From: Flavobacteriales bacterium UBA5081
GTDB lineage: Bacteria > Bacteroidota > Bacteroidia > Flavobacteriales_E > Vicingaceae
Reading direction: 5' to 3'
NCBI GenBank assembly: GCA_002415785.1
Contig: DIAJ01000009.1
Span: 1 to 18,743 of the forward strand
Length of the DNA stretch: 18,743 bases
The notes under the pieces are model-generated. The model made no database searches. It saw only the letters and a list, made by a program, of their open reading frames with translations, and was not told the DNA's origin. Below, in pieces: positions 1-7,910 of this stretch. A program made the position numbers and the translations under genes. How positions within the stretch are numbered: position 1 is the first letter of the stretch; every line of letters begins with the position of its first letter.

Positions 1-13
1 CTAGATTTTTTTG

Positions 14-58
14 TTTACTTTTTTCTCCCGATTGCTATCGGGAATGGAAAAAAGTAAA
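14..58. repeat. Nested perfect palindrome (45 nt)
   Basis: The outer arms TTTACTTTTTTC (14-25) and GAAAAAAGTAAA (47-58) are perfectly complementary over 12 bp. They enclose an inner stem CCCGAT (27-32) / ATCGGG (37-42) with the loop TGCT. On either strand the structure is not followed by a T-run of the usual kind, so it does not read as a simple intrinsic terminator, although it lies 50 nt beyond the 3' end of the nuclease gene. I infer a dispersed palindromic intergenic element or a mRNA 3'-end stabilising hairpin. Confidence 0.7.
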
Positions 59-107
59 GACCGAATGGTAAAAACAAGGTGGTTTTATTGTGCGCCATTC
101 AATTAGT

Positions 108-1490
108 TTATAAATAAATCACCTTTTCTTTGTTACTTTTAAGATAAGCATGGATTAGGTTACTCATATCTTGGTCATCATAAGCAGTATGTAAGTGGGG
201 CTTAATTTGCTCAATGTCATTTACCTCAATTTCTTTTGGCAGTAACCCATAACCTTTATATCTTCCTTTTTCTACATAAACAACAGCCTGCTTTGAATTA
301 GATTCAATTTTATCTGCAATAACAAAGGTTTTATTGTTTTGTAAGCTTTTTTCAATGGCTTGTTGAACTCGGCTGTTGTATTCTAAAGGACTCTCCATTC
401 CCTCGCAAGCTCCTTTACAGTCAACTGTTTCAATGTAGTTGCACTTGCCTGATGATAGCGGTTGTAAACCTGCCAATCGCGGACAAAGATCATATTCGTA
501 AACAACTTCTTTTAACATTGACTTTGCTTCACTTTCGGTGCGAAAAGAACTGAGTGGCTTATCGTATTTCCCGCACTTACCAATATTTAATCGAATGTAA
601 CCTTTTCTGTCCTCAAAGCTGAAAATGCCAAAGTTTAAACTAAATCGTTTCATGGAGCGATTGTAGGGCGGCCAATGTTTCTTTATTTCTGTCGCTTCAA
701 TAATATCAACCAATAATTTGTTTTGAATCAACTGAAAATCGATGTGATAAAGTTTATTAATAAAATAACTTTTTGAGCCTGTATTGGAATTACCGGAAAA
801 GTGACTATGAACCCGTTTTTTTATATTTTTTGCTTTTCCAATGTAAATTATTTTCTGGTTTTTATCCTTAAAGTAATAAATACCTTGCTCTTCCGGTAAA
901 GCTAAAAAGTCACTTTTTTGAATATGAGGAGGGAGGAGGGCTTCTAATGAAAGTGGATTCAGAGACTTTTCAATCAGTTGATTATCGTCGGCTTGTAAGA
1001 GCTTCTCAAATAATTCAACAGTTGCTCGTGCATCGCCGGCGGCTCGGTGACGGTTAGAAATGTCGATATCTTCTGAAGCGCAAAGCTTTCCCAGACTATA
1101 GGAACGCTTTCCCGGCAATAGCTTTCTGCTTAAGCGAACCGTACATAGTTTTTTTCTTTGATATTTTTTGCCAAGACGTTTAAAAGAAGCTCGAATAAAG
1201 TTGTAATCGAAATTGACATTATGGGCAACAAAAACGCAATCTTTAGTGAATTGGTCGATTTGCTCAGCGAGTGTTTCGTCGAAAGTAGGTGCTTCAAAAA
1301 CAGTTTCATTAGAAATTCCTGTAAGTTCTGTTATCTTTTGAGGAATTGATCGCATGGGGTTGACTAAAGTTTGAAATTCATCAACTACTTTTCCTTGCGC
1401 TCTATCGTAAATATATATGGCAATTTCTGTAATACGGCTTCGCTCTGCATTACCGCCGGTGGTTTCTATGTCGACTATGGCGAATTTCAT
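108..1490 (-). CDS. DEDDh 3'-5' exonuclease fused to GIY-YIG (UvrC/Cho-like) nuclease
   Basis: This 460-residue protein joins two nuclease domains and is probably a cytoplasmic DNA repair or processing enzyme. Residues ~1-165 form a DnaQ/epsilon-like exonuclease with all five DEDDh residues visible: D7 and E9 in DIETTG, D95 in HNVNFD, H148 and D153 in HRAAGDA. Residues ~200-280 are a GIY-YIG domain with G203-I-Y, Y216-I-G, R226 and a candidate metal-binding E265 before the KKHWPPYN segment, as in UvrC and Cho. C336, C350, C358 and C362 follow the spacing CX13CX7CX3C, close to the cysteine motif after the UvrC GIY-YIG domain that is reported to hold an iron-sulfur cluster. Such fusions are known in other bacteria and are often annotated as a Pol III epsilon subunit; the lack of polymerase context argues against a replicative role. 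The start ATG begins directly at the exonuclease fold. The in vivo substrate is unknown. Confidence 0.93.
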   Translation of the reverse strand: MKFAIVDIETTGGNAERSRITEIAIYIYDRAQGKVVDEFQTLVNPMRSIPQKITELTGISNETVFEAPTFDETLAEQIDQFTKDCVFVAHNVNFDYNFIRASFKRLGKKYQRKKLCTVRLSRKLLPGKRSYSLGKLCASEDIDISNRHRAAGDARATVELFEKLLQADDNQLIEKSLNPLSLEALLPPHIQKSDFLALPEEQGIYYFKDKNQKIIYIGKAKNIKKRVHSHFSGNSNTGSKSYFINKLYHIDFQLIQNKLLVDIIEATEIKKHWPPYNRSMKRFSLNFGIFSFEDRKGYIRLNIGKCGKYDKPLSSFRTESEAKSMLKEVVYEYDLCPRLAGLQPLSSGKCNYIETVDCKGACEGMESPLEYNSRVQQAIEKSLQNNKTFVIADKIESNSKQAVVYVEKGRYKGYGLLPKEIEVNDIEQIKPHLHTAYDDQDMSNLIHAYLKSNKEKVIYL

Positions 1491-1497
1491 CTTAGTT

Positions 1498-1505
1498 CAA
1501 AATTA
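1498..1505 (-). promoter_or_regulatory. Possible -7 box before the nuclease gene
   Basis: On the minus strand TAATTTTG matches the Bacteroidota -7 consensus TAnnTTTG and ends 7 nt before the ATG of the nuclease gene. I see no convincing -33 TTTG at the usual ~20-nt spacing. If real, the transcript would have almost no leader. An AT-rich background makes chance matches likely. Confidence 0.3.
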
Positions 1506-1547
1506 AAGGAATTTGTTCTAGATGTTAGAGAAAATAATTGAGAAGCA

Positions 1548-1593
1548 AGACCGCTGCGCTGTTAGAGGTGAGAAGTTTGAATAAGGATGAAAG
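1548..1593 (+). repeat. Dispersed intergenic repeat B, copy 1
   Basis: This stretch reads AGACCGCT-GC-GCTGTTAGAG, about 12 variable bases, then ATAAGGATGAA. A second copy in inverse orientation lies at 15604-15648 with the same order and nearly the same spacing. It sits in the 364-nt non-coding stretch 1491-1854 between the nuclease gene and pckA. That stretch also holds repeat A copy 1 and the pckA terminator; no gene of credible length is visible in it. Confidence 0.7.
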
Positions 1594-1667
1594 ATTAAAG
1601 TTTAAAGCAGATTTTTTAAACTCAAAAGAGCGAAGTGTATATAGTTATTCTTATTCTACATAAGTCT

Positions 1668-1738
1668 GCAAAGAAAGCTCCAATTCTCGCCTTAGCGAGA
1701 CAGTTTTCGAGCTTTCTTATTTCCTGTTTCATGTTTTT
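1668..1738 (-). repeat. Dispersed intergenic repeat A, copy 1
   Basis: Read on the minus strand, this ~70-nt unit runs AAAACATGAAACAGGAAAT..., then TCTCGC-TAAG-GCGAGA (palindrome at 1685-1700), then AATTGG and CTTTCTTTGC. It matches copy 3 (15424-15494) at most positions over its whole length (roughly 84% by eye) and copy 2 (15210-15276) more weakly. The conserved part includes purine-rich flank on one side as well as the hairpin, so this is not just a short palindrome. Confidence 0.8.
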
Positions 1739-1798
1739 CAAGATCTGTGACAAAAGTGGTTTTAATGGTGATATCTTTTTCGAGGATTAGTTTCGGTT

Positions 1799-1835
1799 AA
1801 AAACAAAAAGCCCCAATGTAGAACATCGGGGCTTT
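1799..1835 (-). terminator. Intrinsic terminator of pckA
   Basis: On the minus strand AAAGCCCC (1835-1828) pairs with GGGGCTTT (1814-1807), extended by four further inner pairs across one mismatch to a three-base loop. The stem is followed by a T-rich tract (1806-1797, TTTTGTTTTT). It lies 20 nt after the pckA stop codon, which is a textbook Rho-independent arrangement. Confidence 0.9.
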
Positions 1836-1854
1836 AATAAAATAATCTTTATTA

Positions 1855-3468
1855 TTAGACGGTAGCAGAAGCTTTAGGTGCTGCCGCCATGATTTCGTCA
1901 TTAGCATAGTCAGCAAATTTTCTAAAGTTTTCTACAAAAGCTACAGCCAATTGATCTGCTTTACGGTCGTAACCATCTTTATTATCCCAAGTATTCTTTG
2001 GGTTTAAGATTTCAGCAGGTACATTTGGACATTCCGTTGGCATTTTCAAACCAAATACTTCATGCTCCTTGAAGTCAACATTGTCAAGTTTACCTTCTAA
2101 AGCAGCAGTAATCATATCTCGAGTATAACGCAATTTAATTCTTGAACCAATTCCGTACTCTCCACCCGACCATCCGGTGTTGATTAACCAAACTTTAACT
2201 TCATGCTTGTCCATTTTTTCGCCAAGCATTTCGGCGTACTTTGTTGGGTGTAGTGGCATAAACGGAGCTCCAAAACAAGCTGAAAAAGCTGTTTGTGGTT
2301 CAGTAATGCCTGCTTCAGTACCTGCAACTTTAGCGGTGTAGCCACTAATAAAGTGGTACATCGCCTGACCTTTTGTTAATTTCGAAATAGGAGGCAAAAC
2401 TCCGTAAGCATCGCAGGTTAAGAAGAAGATATTTTTAGGATGACCACCAATAGAACCTTCTTGAATATTGTTGATGTGGTGAATTGGATAACTCACGCGA
2501 GTGTTTTCCGTTTTATCGCTGTTGGTGTAATCAACCTCAGTGCTACCCTCTTTAAAGTTGATGTTTTCCAATAATGCACCAAACTTAATTGCGTTGAAAA
2601 TCTGTGGTTCATTCTCTTCAGTAAGGTCGATACATTTAGCGTAGCAACCACCTTCGAAGTTGAAAACAGAATCGTCATCCCATCCGTGCTCATCATCACC
2701 GATTAGTCTGCGATTTGGGTCAGATGAAAGGGTTGTTTTTCCCGTTCCTGACAACCCAAAAAATAGAGAAGTATCACCATCTTTACCAACATTGGCTGAA
2801 CAGTGCATTGGAAGTACATTCTTTTGATGAGGTAAAATAAAGTTTAATGCTGAAAAAATTCCTTTTTTGATTTCACCAGTGTAGCCGGTTCCACCGATTA
2901 AAAGAATTTTCTTGCTAAAATTCATTACGGCAAAGTTGTGCTGACGAGTTCCGTCAATTTCCGGATCAGCTTTAAAGCCGGGAGCACAAACAATACTCCA
3001 TTCCGGGTCGAAGTTCATGATTTCTTCCTCAGAAGGACGTAAAAACATATTGTAAGCAAACAAGCTGGAGTAGGGGAATTCAGCCACAAGGCGTAAATTC
3101 ATTCGATACTTTTCAGATGAGCAAGCGTAGGCATCGCGCACATAAACTTCTTTTCCGGCAAGGTAGGCCGTAACGCGATTGTACAAATTGTCAAATTTGT
3201 CGGCATCAAATTTAATGTTGATGTTTCCCCACCAAACGGCATCTTTTGTGATTTCATCTTCCACGATGAAACGATCTTTGGGCGAGCGTCCGGTAAATTC
3301 ACCGGTGTCTACAGCCAAAGCTCCGGTGTTGGTCAAAACACCTTCACCTCTAATAATGTTATCCTCTACTAATTGTGCAGGATCCAGGTTCCAATAGGCA
3401 GCAGCCACATTGCCTAAACCTAATGTAGAAATAGAAGCCTTAGGGGCTTTTCTTCCATACTCGTTCAT
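1855..3468 (-). CDS. pckA: Phosphoenolpyruvate carboxykinase (ATP)
   Basis: This enzyme converts oxaloacetate and ATP to phosphoenolpyruvate, CO2 and ADP (EC 4.1.1.49), the first committed step of gluconeogenesis, in the cytoplasm. The 537-residue length is normal for the ATP-type family. Visible signatures are the substrate-binding TGRSPKDRF (59-67), GGTGYTGEIKKG with the catalytic lysine pair (192-203), the metal-ligand histidine in LPMHCSAN (~222), the P-loop GLSGTGKTT (238-246), the kinase-2 IGDDEHGW (256-263), and the TRVSYPIHHI segment carrying the conserved arginine near residue 322. No key residue is missing. The gene stands alone, with its own terminator downstream and a promoter-like pair upstream, and is divergent from the glycan cluster. 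Its codon use is less AT-biased than that of the adjacent cluster, as expected for a well-expressed housekeeping gene. Confidence 0.99.
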   Translation of the reverse strand: MNEYGRKAPKASISTLGLGNVAAAYWNLDPAQLVEDNIIRGEGVLTNTGALAVDTGEFTGRSPKDRFIVEDEITKDAVWWGNINIKFDADKFDNLYNRVTAYLAGKEVYVRDAYACSSEKYRMNLRLVAEFPYSSLFAYNMFLRPSEEEIMNFDPEWSIVCAPGFKADPEIDGTRQHNFAVMNFSKKILLIGGTGYTGEIKKGIFSALNFILPHQKNVLPMHCSANVGKDGDTSLFFGLSGTGKTTLSSDPNRRLIGDDEHGWDDDSVFNFEGGCYAKCIDLTEENEPQIFNAIKFGALLENINFKEGSTEVDYTNSDKTENTRVSYPIHHINNIQEGSIGGHPKNIFFLTCDAYGVLPPISKLTKGQAMYHFISGYTAKVAGTEAGITEPQTAFSACFGAPFMPLHPTKYAEMLGEKMDKHEVKVWLINTGWSGGEYGIGSRIKLRYTRDMITAALEGKLDNVDFKEHEVFGLKMPTECPNVPAEILNPKNTWDNKDGYDRKADQLAVAFVENFRKFADYANDEIMAAAPKASATV

Positions 3469-3540
3469 AAAACTTTTTTTAGATTAATAATACGAAAATA
3501 GAGCGGTCTTTATTTTTCGTTGATTAAAATTTAGTTAACA

Positions 3541-3573
3541 CAAAGTTAGGTTGATTTTAAAAAAGGACGCAAA
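3541..3573 (-). promoter_or_regulatory. Candidate pckA promoter (Bacteroidota type)
   Basis: On the minus strand TTTG (3573-3570) and TAACTTTG (3548-3541) are separated by 21 nt. This fits the Bacteroidota -33 TTTG / -7 TAnnTTTG pattern with a perfect -7 box. Transcription would start near 3537, giving a leader of about 70 nt. A second, weaker box TATTTTCG at 3500-3493 lies closer to the ATG but has no matching -33 element. Confidence 0.55.
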
Positions 3574-3690
3574 TGGAATGGAAAAAAATTTTGAACATTG
3601 AATTTGTAGAAAAATCTCAAATAATTTTTAAGGAAGGGATGCTTTTATTAATCGATTTACGACTTTAGCAGTCTACAAACTATAAATACT

Positions 3691-4911
3691 TTGTTAAAGG
3701 CATTAAGAAACTTTTCTATTTATAGCAGTATAAGTGTAATTACGGGAAGTATCTCATTTTTACTGTTGCCTATTTTAACCTCTTACTTATCTACTGAGGA
3801 CTATGGCTTGTTGTCAATTTTTAACGCAAGTGTAAGATTTTTTAGTGTTTGTATAGGACTGGGAATGGGGCATTTAATGTTAGTTGATTTAATTAGAGAT
3901 AAAGATTGTTTCTCAAGTAAATTAAAATCCTTTTTTGCATTAACACTAACGCTTACTACACTACTGGCAATAGGAGTAATTATTGTCCTTTCTTTTTCTG
4001 GAAGCTTTTTTGGTTTACCGGTTTTGTTGACAATTACATTACCTGTAATTGCTTTGTTAGTTGTTTATTTTGAGTTTTTTACTTCTGTTATGGTTTATTT
4101 AAATCAAGCTGCCAAGTTTGCAGTTTATTCTTTAGGGAAGTTTGGAGTTGAGACATTATTAACCATTGTACTCGTAGTTGGTTTAGGGATGAATTGGACG
4201 GGAAGGGTGTTGTCCTTAAGTCTTGCTTTAATCATAATTGCTTTGTTTTTAGTAAAATATGTTTTCAAGAATTTTAGCTTAAAATCCAAGATCCTTGAGC
4301 CTTTTAAACAAATAAAAGAGTTAGCTAGAGGAGGTGGCGCATTAGCATTTATGAGCATGTCTTTTATGGTTATCAATTTATCAGATCGGTTTCTTATAGA
4401 AAAAATGATTGGGATTGAGGCAACAGGTATTTATGGTGTTGCAGCTACAGTTGCAGGGGTAATGTTTATGTTTATAGGAGCACTAATGAAGGTGATTCGC
4501 CCGAAACTTTATGAGGTTTTTAGATTAGAGGGAAATAGTAAAGGACGTGTACGAATAGCAATCGGTTACCATACTTTTTTAGCATTATTCGGAATAGGGT
4601 TATTTATAGTTTTGCCTTATATATTTGAATATTTTATCGATAGTAAGTTTAATAGTTCTTTAACTCTGAGTAGGATTTTAATTGTAGGGTTATTCTTTTG
4701 GGGTAGCTATAGCTTTTTTATAAGTAAGTTATTATACTACAAAAAGAATCAGCATAATGCTATCATAGCTGTCATTTCAATGGTCATTAATTTAGTTTTG
4801 AATTATTTTATGATTAAAGAGTATGGAATTCAGGGTGCAGCTTTTGCAACTGTAATAACTTATGTTTGTATGTTTGTGAGTTCAATTATTTATTCAATAA
4901 GTAAGCGTTAG
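3691..4911 (+). CDS. Wzx-like polysaccharide flippase (MOP superfamily)
   Basis: This is a predicted inner-membrane protein of 406 residues made almost wholly of hydrophobic segments, about 12 in number, joined by short basic loops. The N-terminal pattern SIYSSISVITGSISFLLLPI, followed by LSTEDYGLLSIFN, is typical of O-antigen/teichoic-acid flippases, which move lipid-linked glycan units from the cytoplasmic to the periplasmic face. The start is TTG: the frame opens at a stop at 3649, no ATG occurs upstream, and the first internal methionine lies past conserved sequence. It is the first gene of the glycan cluster and is divergent from pckA. I found no convincing promoter for it. Very AT-rich codon use resembles the following genes. 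Substrate specificity cannot be predicted. Confidence 0.88.
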   Translation: MLKALRNFSIYSSISVITGSISFLLLPILTSYLSTEDYGLLSIFNASVRFFSVCIGLGMGHLMLVDLIRDKDCFSSKLKSFFALTLTLTTLLAIGVIIVLSFSGSFFGLPVLLTITLPVIALLVVYFEFFTSVMVYLNQAAKFAVYSLGKFGVETLLTIVLVVGLGMNWTGRVLSLSLALIIIALFLVKYVFKNFSLKSKILEPFKQIKELARGGGALAFMSMSFMVINLSDRFLIEKMIGIEATGIYGVAATVAGVMFMFIGALMKVIRPKLYEVFRLEGNSKGRVRIAIGYHTFLALFGIGLFIVLPYIFEYFIDSKFNSSLTLSRILIVGLFFWGSYSFFISKLLYYKKNQHNAIIAVISMVINLVLNYFMIKEYGIQGAAFATVITYVCMFVSSIIYSISKR

Positions 4912-4927
4912 CATTGTAAGTGAATTA

Positions 4928-4971
4928 ATTAGTTAAATATTAATATATAAAAGCAGTTTATTAGTTAAATA
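4928..4971 (+). repeat. Pair of 12-bp direct repeats before the sulfotransferase start
   Basis: ATTAGTTAAATA occurs at 4928-4939 and again at 4960-4971, with a 32-bp period (about three helical turns). The second copy ends 1 nt before the ATG at 4973. It could be a paired binding site, or a duplication in AT-rich DNA. Confidence 0.5.
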
Positions 4972-4972
4972 A

Positions 4973-5899
4973 ATGGTTGATTTTTTAATAATTGGAACTC
5001 CTAAGGCTGGAACTACTGCGCTTCAGTATTATCTTAGTCAGCATGAGGATATATTTATGCCTGATAATAAGGAAGTTCATTTTTTTGGGGAAGAATTTCG
5101 AAATTCAGAAGAGGGTGAACAACAAATATATCGTAGAAACTATAATATTGAGGACTATGAAAGGTTATTTGATGCAGCAAGTAAAAAGCAAATAAAAGGT
5201 GAAGCCTCTGTTTTTTATTTATATTCTCCTACTGCACTTAAGGAAATTAAGGAATATAATCCTAAAATGAAGATTATTGTTTGTTTTCGTAATCCAATTG
5301 ATTTTTTAACATCTTATCATCAAGACCAAATATATGTAGGAAATGAAGACGAACCTGATTTCTGGAAAGCATTGTCTTTAGAGGAAAAGAGAAAGTATGG
5401 AGAAAGTATACCTAAAAGTTGTACTTTAAGAAAAGCACTTTATTACGGTGAAATGGTAAAATATAAGAAATATCTTAAAGCTTATATTGATGAATTTGGG
5501 CGAGAAAACGTATACCCTATAATATTTGAAGAGTTTATAAGTAGTCCTCAAAGTAGTTATGAAAAAGTATTAAATTTTTTAAATGTAAAAAAAGAGTTAA
5601 ATTATAGTATAGATTTTAAGAAGGTTAACCCTAGAAGAAATGTTCGACTAAAGTGGGTTGATAATTTTATAAAACAGCCGAGTAGTAATTTTAGAAAATT
5701 TGCTAGAGTATTTATACCAAGTCAAAAAAAAAGATTTTTAGCATTTCAATTACTTAGGAAAATTAATACATCTCACTCAAGAGTAAATGAGTTGACTGAT
5801 CATGAAAAGAGAAAACTCTATAAAGTGATTGAAAGTCATATTAAAGAGCTAGAAGAATATTTACAAATAAATTTATCAATTTGGAAAAAGTATAATTAA
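4973..5899 (+). CDS. Sulfotransferase (PAPS-dependent, carbohydrate type)
   Basis: This cytoplasmic enzyme probably moves sulfate from PAPS onto a sugar of the glycan made by the cluster. The N-terminus carries the 5'-phosphosulfate-binding loop FLIIGTPKAGTTALQYYL (4-21, core PKAGTT 10-15). The 3'-phosphate-binding segment IIVCFRNPIDFLTSYHQD follows at 101-118, with R106 and S114 in the expected places. Length (308 residues) and the absence of a signal peptide or membrane anchor fit soluble bacterial members of the heparan-sulfotransferase-like superfamily. Its TAA overlaps the ATG of the next gene by one base (TAATG), which suggests translational coupling. A run of nine A residues at 5724-5732 lies in the coding frame. 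The acceptor sugar is unknown. Confidence 0.92.
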   Translation: MVDFLIIGTPKAGTTALQYYLSQHEDIFMPDNKEVHFFGEEFRNSEEGEQQIYRRNYNIEDYERLFDAASKKQIKGEASVFYLYSPTALKEIKEYNPKMKIIVCFRNPIDFLTSYHQDQIYVGNEDEPDFWKALSLEEKRKYGESIPKSCTLRKALYYGEMVKYKKYLKAYIDEFGRENVYPIIFEEFISSPQSSYEKVLNFLNVKKELNYSIDFKKVNPRRNVRLKWVDNFIKQPSSNFRKFARVFIPSQKKRFLAFQLLRKINTSHSRVNELTDHEKRKLYKVIESHIKELEEYLQINLSIWKKYN

Positions 5900-6777
5900 T
5901 GAAAGTGTTTTTTAAAATACTCTATCAGCGTATTCCTTTTAAAGGCTCTATATATAAATTGTTAAGAAGAGTATTTCCTTTACCGAAAGCAATTTATAAG
6001 CATCTGCATTTTAATGGAGTTATTAATGTCAAGGTAGATAAGCAAAATGGTTTTGAAATGCAGCATTATGGTTTTCAGTTAGAAAATGATATTTTTTGGT
6101 CAGGATTATTTGGAGGATGGGAAAAAGATTCACTTAAAATATGGCATAGTCTGGCTAAAAGCTCAGAAGTGATTTTTGATGTTGGAGCTAATACAGGAAT
6201 ATACTCCTTATTAGCTAAATGTGTAAATCCAAGTGCTCGAGTTTATGCATTTGATCCGGTTGAGAGAGTATATGATAAATTGGTTAAGAATATAGAGATC
6301 AACAATTATGATATTGTGGCTGAGAAACTAGCATTGTCTAACTTTGATGGAGAAGCAGTTATTTATGATGATGATTCAGAACATACCTATTCCGTTGCTG
6401 TAAATAAAAACGTTAGTGTAGGTAATCAGTCTCTTGTAGAGGTTCCTATTAGCGTTATGAAATTTTCAACTTATATAGAGCAAAAAAAACTAAATAAGAT
6501 AGACTTAGTTAAGATAGATGTTGAGACTCATGAATTAGAAGTACTTAATGGTATGGAGGATTATTTAAAGAGGTATAAACCAAATATTTTAATTGAAGTA
6601 CTAAACGATGAAATTGGAAATGGTATACTAAAACTATTCACAAATTTAGATTATGATTTCTATGAAATCTCAGAAATGGGAAGCGTTAGGTTGGTAGAGA
6701 GTATTAATGTTGGTATCGGAAGAAACTATCTGCTTCATAATAAAAAAAGTGAATTTGACATTGAAAGTATTATTTGA
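5899..6777 (+). CDS. FkbM family SAM-dependent methyltransferase
   Basis: The protein has 292 residues and is predicted to O-methylate a sugar hydroxyl, as FkbM relatives in polysaccharide and glycolipid loci do. SAM motif I reads VIFDVGANTGIYSLLA (91-106), followed by the acidic AFDP (117-120). The FkbM signature KIDVETHELEVLNGM lies at 205-219, followed by PNILIEVL. About 80 residues precede the catalytic domain and are basic, which is common in glycan-locus members. The start overlaps the sulfotransferase stop, and the stop is 2 nt before the next ATG, so it sits mid-operon. An in-frame run of eight A residues occurs at 6482-6489. Acceptor unknown; a peptide or lipid acceptor cannot be excluded. 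Confidence 0.9.
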   Translation: MKVFFKILYQRIPFKGSIYKLLRRVFPLPKAIYKHLHFNGVINVKVDKQNGFEMQHYGFQLENDIFWSGLFGGWEKDSLKIWHSLAKSSEVIFDVGANTGIYSLLAKCVNPSARVYAFDPVERVYDKLVKNIEINNYDIVAEKLALSNFDGEAVIYDDDSEHTYSVAVNKNVSVGNQSLVEVPISVMKFSTYIEQKKLNKIDLVKIDVETHELEVLNGMEDYLKRYKPNILIEVLNDEIGNGILKLFTNLDYDFYEISEMGSVRLVESINVGIGRNYLLHNKKSEFDIESII

Positions 6778-6779
6778 TA

Positions 6780-7910
6780 ATGATTGTATATATTATTTCT
6801 AATACTTTTAAATCTGTAGCTTTTGAGATAATTGCAGATGGTGTAAAAAACAAAGGAGTATATTATATTTTAATTCAAAGTGAACCTAACACTCCATTTA
6901 CTAATTACCTATCTAATAAGGGAATTGAATATCAAACTATCTTAACTACTAGTAGGTTAAGTTTAATACGTGCTTTTTTTAAAACTCTTTTTCTTTTACT
7001 TAAACTCAAACCTTGTATTGTTCATACACACTTACGAGAAGCGAATTTCTTAGGCTTGACAGCTGCGTGGCTATCTGGTGTTAAAAATAGAATATATACA
7101 AGACACCACTCAACTTTCAATATTGAATATTATCCGAGAGAGGTTAAATGGGATAAGTATTTAAATAAGATTTCAACAAAGATCATTTCAATTTCAAAGA
7201 ATGTAACTAATGTGCTTTTGAACGAAGAAAATGTCAGTGCAAGAAAAGTTGTAGAAATACCACACGGCTTTTATTTAGATGAATATAAAGTCAAAAGTCA
7301 AGATGAAATTGATAATATTAAGTTAAAGTATAATTTGGATCGTAACATTTATCCAATAATTGGTGTAGTTTCAAGGTATTTAAAACTTAAAGGAATAGAA
7401 TATATTATTGAAGCTTTTGCCGAGTATAAAAAGCGTTACCCCAATGCCCATTTAGTTTTAGCAAATGCGAAAGGAATTGATCAAGTAGAGGTTAAAAATC
7501 AGTTAAATGGAATGTTAAATCAAGAGGATTATACAGAAATACTTTTTGAGAATGATGTATTTGGTTTGTATAATTTGTTTGATTATTTCGTGCATGTCCC
7601 TATAAACAATAAAGTTGAAGCTTTTGGTCAAGTATATATAGAGGCTTTAGCAACAGCTGTTCCATCTGTTTTTACTATTTCCGGAATAGCGAATGAGTTT
7701 GTTGAAGATGAGTATAATGCATTAGTTGTTCAATATAAAAATAGTAAAGCGATATATGATGCGCTCATAAAGTTAAGTGAAAACGCTCAACTAAGAGCTC
7801 GTTTAAAAGAGAATGGGCTTAAGTCAATTCAGAGGTTTTCTCATCTAGGATATATTGAAAATCACTTAAACTTATATAACCAATTATGTCATCAGAAAGA
7901 CAAGAAATAA
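6780..7910 (+). CDS. Glycosyltransferase family 4 (GT-B fold)
   Basis: This 376-residue enzyme should transfer a nucleotide-sugar residue to the growing lipid-linked glycan at the inner face of the inner membrane, with retention of configuration. The N-terminal half has the acceptor-domain segment CIVHTHLREANFLG (79-92) and RIYTRHHS. The C-terminal half has the GT4 donor site: IIGVVSRYLKLKGIEYIIEA, with R199 and K204, and the EX7E-type motif EAFGQVYIEAL (E280, E288). I use the ATG at 6780. A TTG at 6774 is in frame two codons earlier and would overlap the previous stop by 4 nt, but the ATG gives the usual N-terminus MIVYIIS at the first beta strand. Its 3' end overlaps the next gene by 25 nt. 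Donor and linkage cannot be read from sequence. Confidence 0.9.
   Translation: MIVYIISNTFKSVAFEIIADGVKNKGVYYILIQSEPNTPFTNYLSNKGIEYQTILTTSRLSLIRAFFKTLFLLLKLKPCIVHTHLREANFLGLTAAWLSGVKNRIYTRHHSTFNIEYYPREVKWDKYLNKISTKIISISKNVTNVLLNEENVSARKVVEIPHGFYLDEYKVKSQDEIDNIKLKYNLDRNIYPIIGVVSRYLKLKGIEYIIEAFAEYKKRYPNAHLVLANAKGIDQVEVKNQLNGMLNQEDYTEILFENDVFGLYNLFDYFVHVPINNKVEAFGQVYIEALATAVPSVFTISGIANEFVEDEYNALVVQYKNSKAIYDALIKLSENAQLRARLKENGLKSIQRFSHLGYIENHLNLYNQLCHQKDKK

Noticed and set aside
14..58. Reading the palindrome as an intrinsic terminator of the nuclease gene
   Set aside because: Neither strand has a T-run directly after the GC-rich inner stem, and the outer stem is itself A/T-rich, so I list it as a repeat.
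1158..1349. Plus-strand open frame of 63 codons inside the nuclease gene
   Set aside because: It lies opposite the exonuclease domain and has no supporting signals.
1600..1621. Hairpin GTTTAAA...TTTAAAC as a regulatory site
   Set aside because: It is a short, wholly A/T stem in AT-rich DNA and fully expected by chance.
2493..3397. Open frames of 67-72 codons inside pckA, on both strands
   Set aside because: They overlap a complete, well-conserved gene, have odd composition and match no family I know.
6774..6779. TTG at 6774 as the start of the GT4 gene
   Set aside because: An ATG two codons later gives the normal N-terminus at the first beta strand. The TTG adds only two residues.
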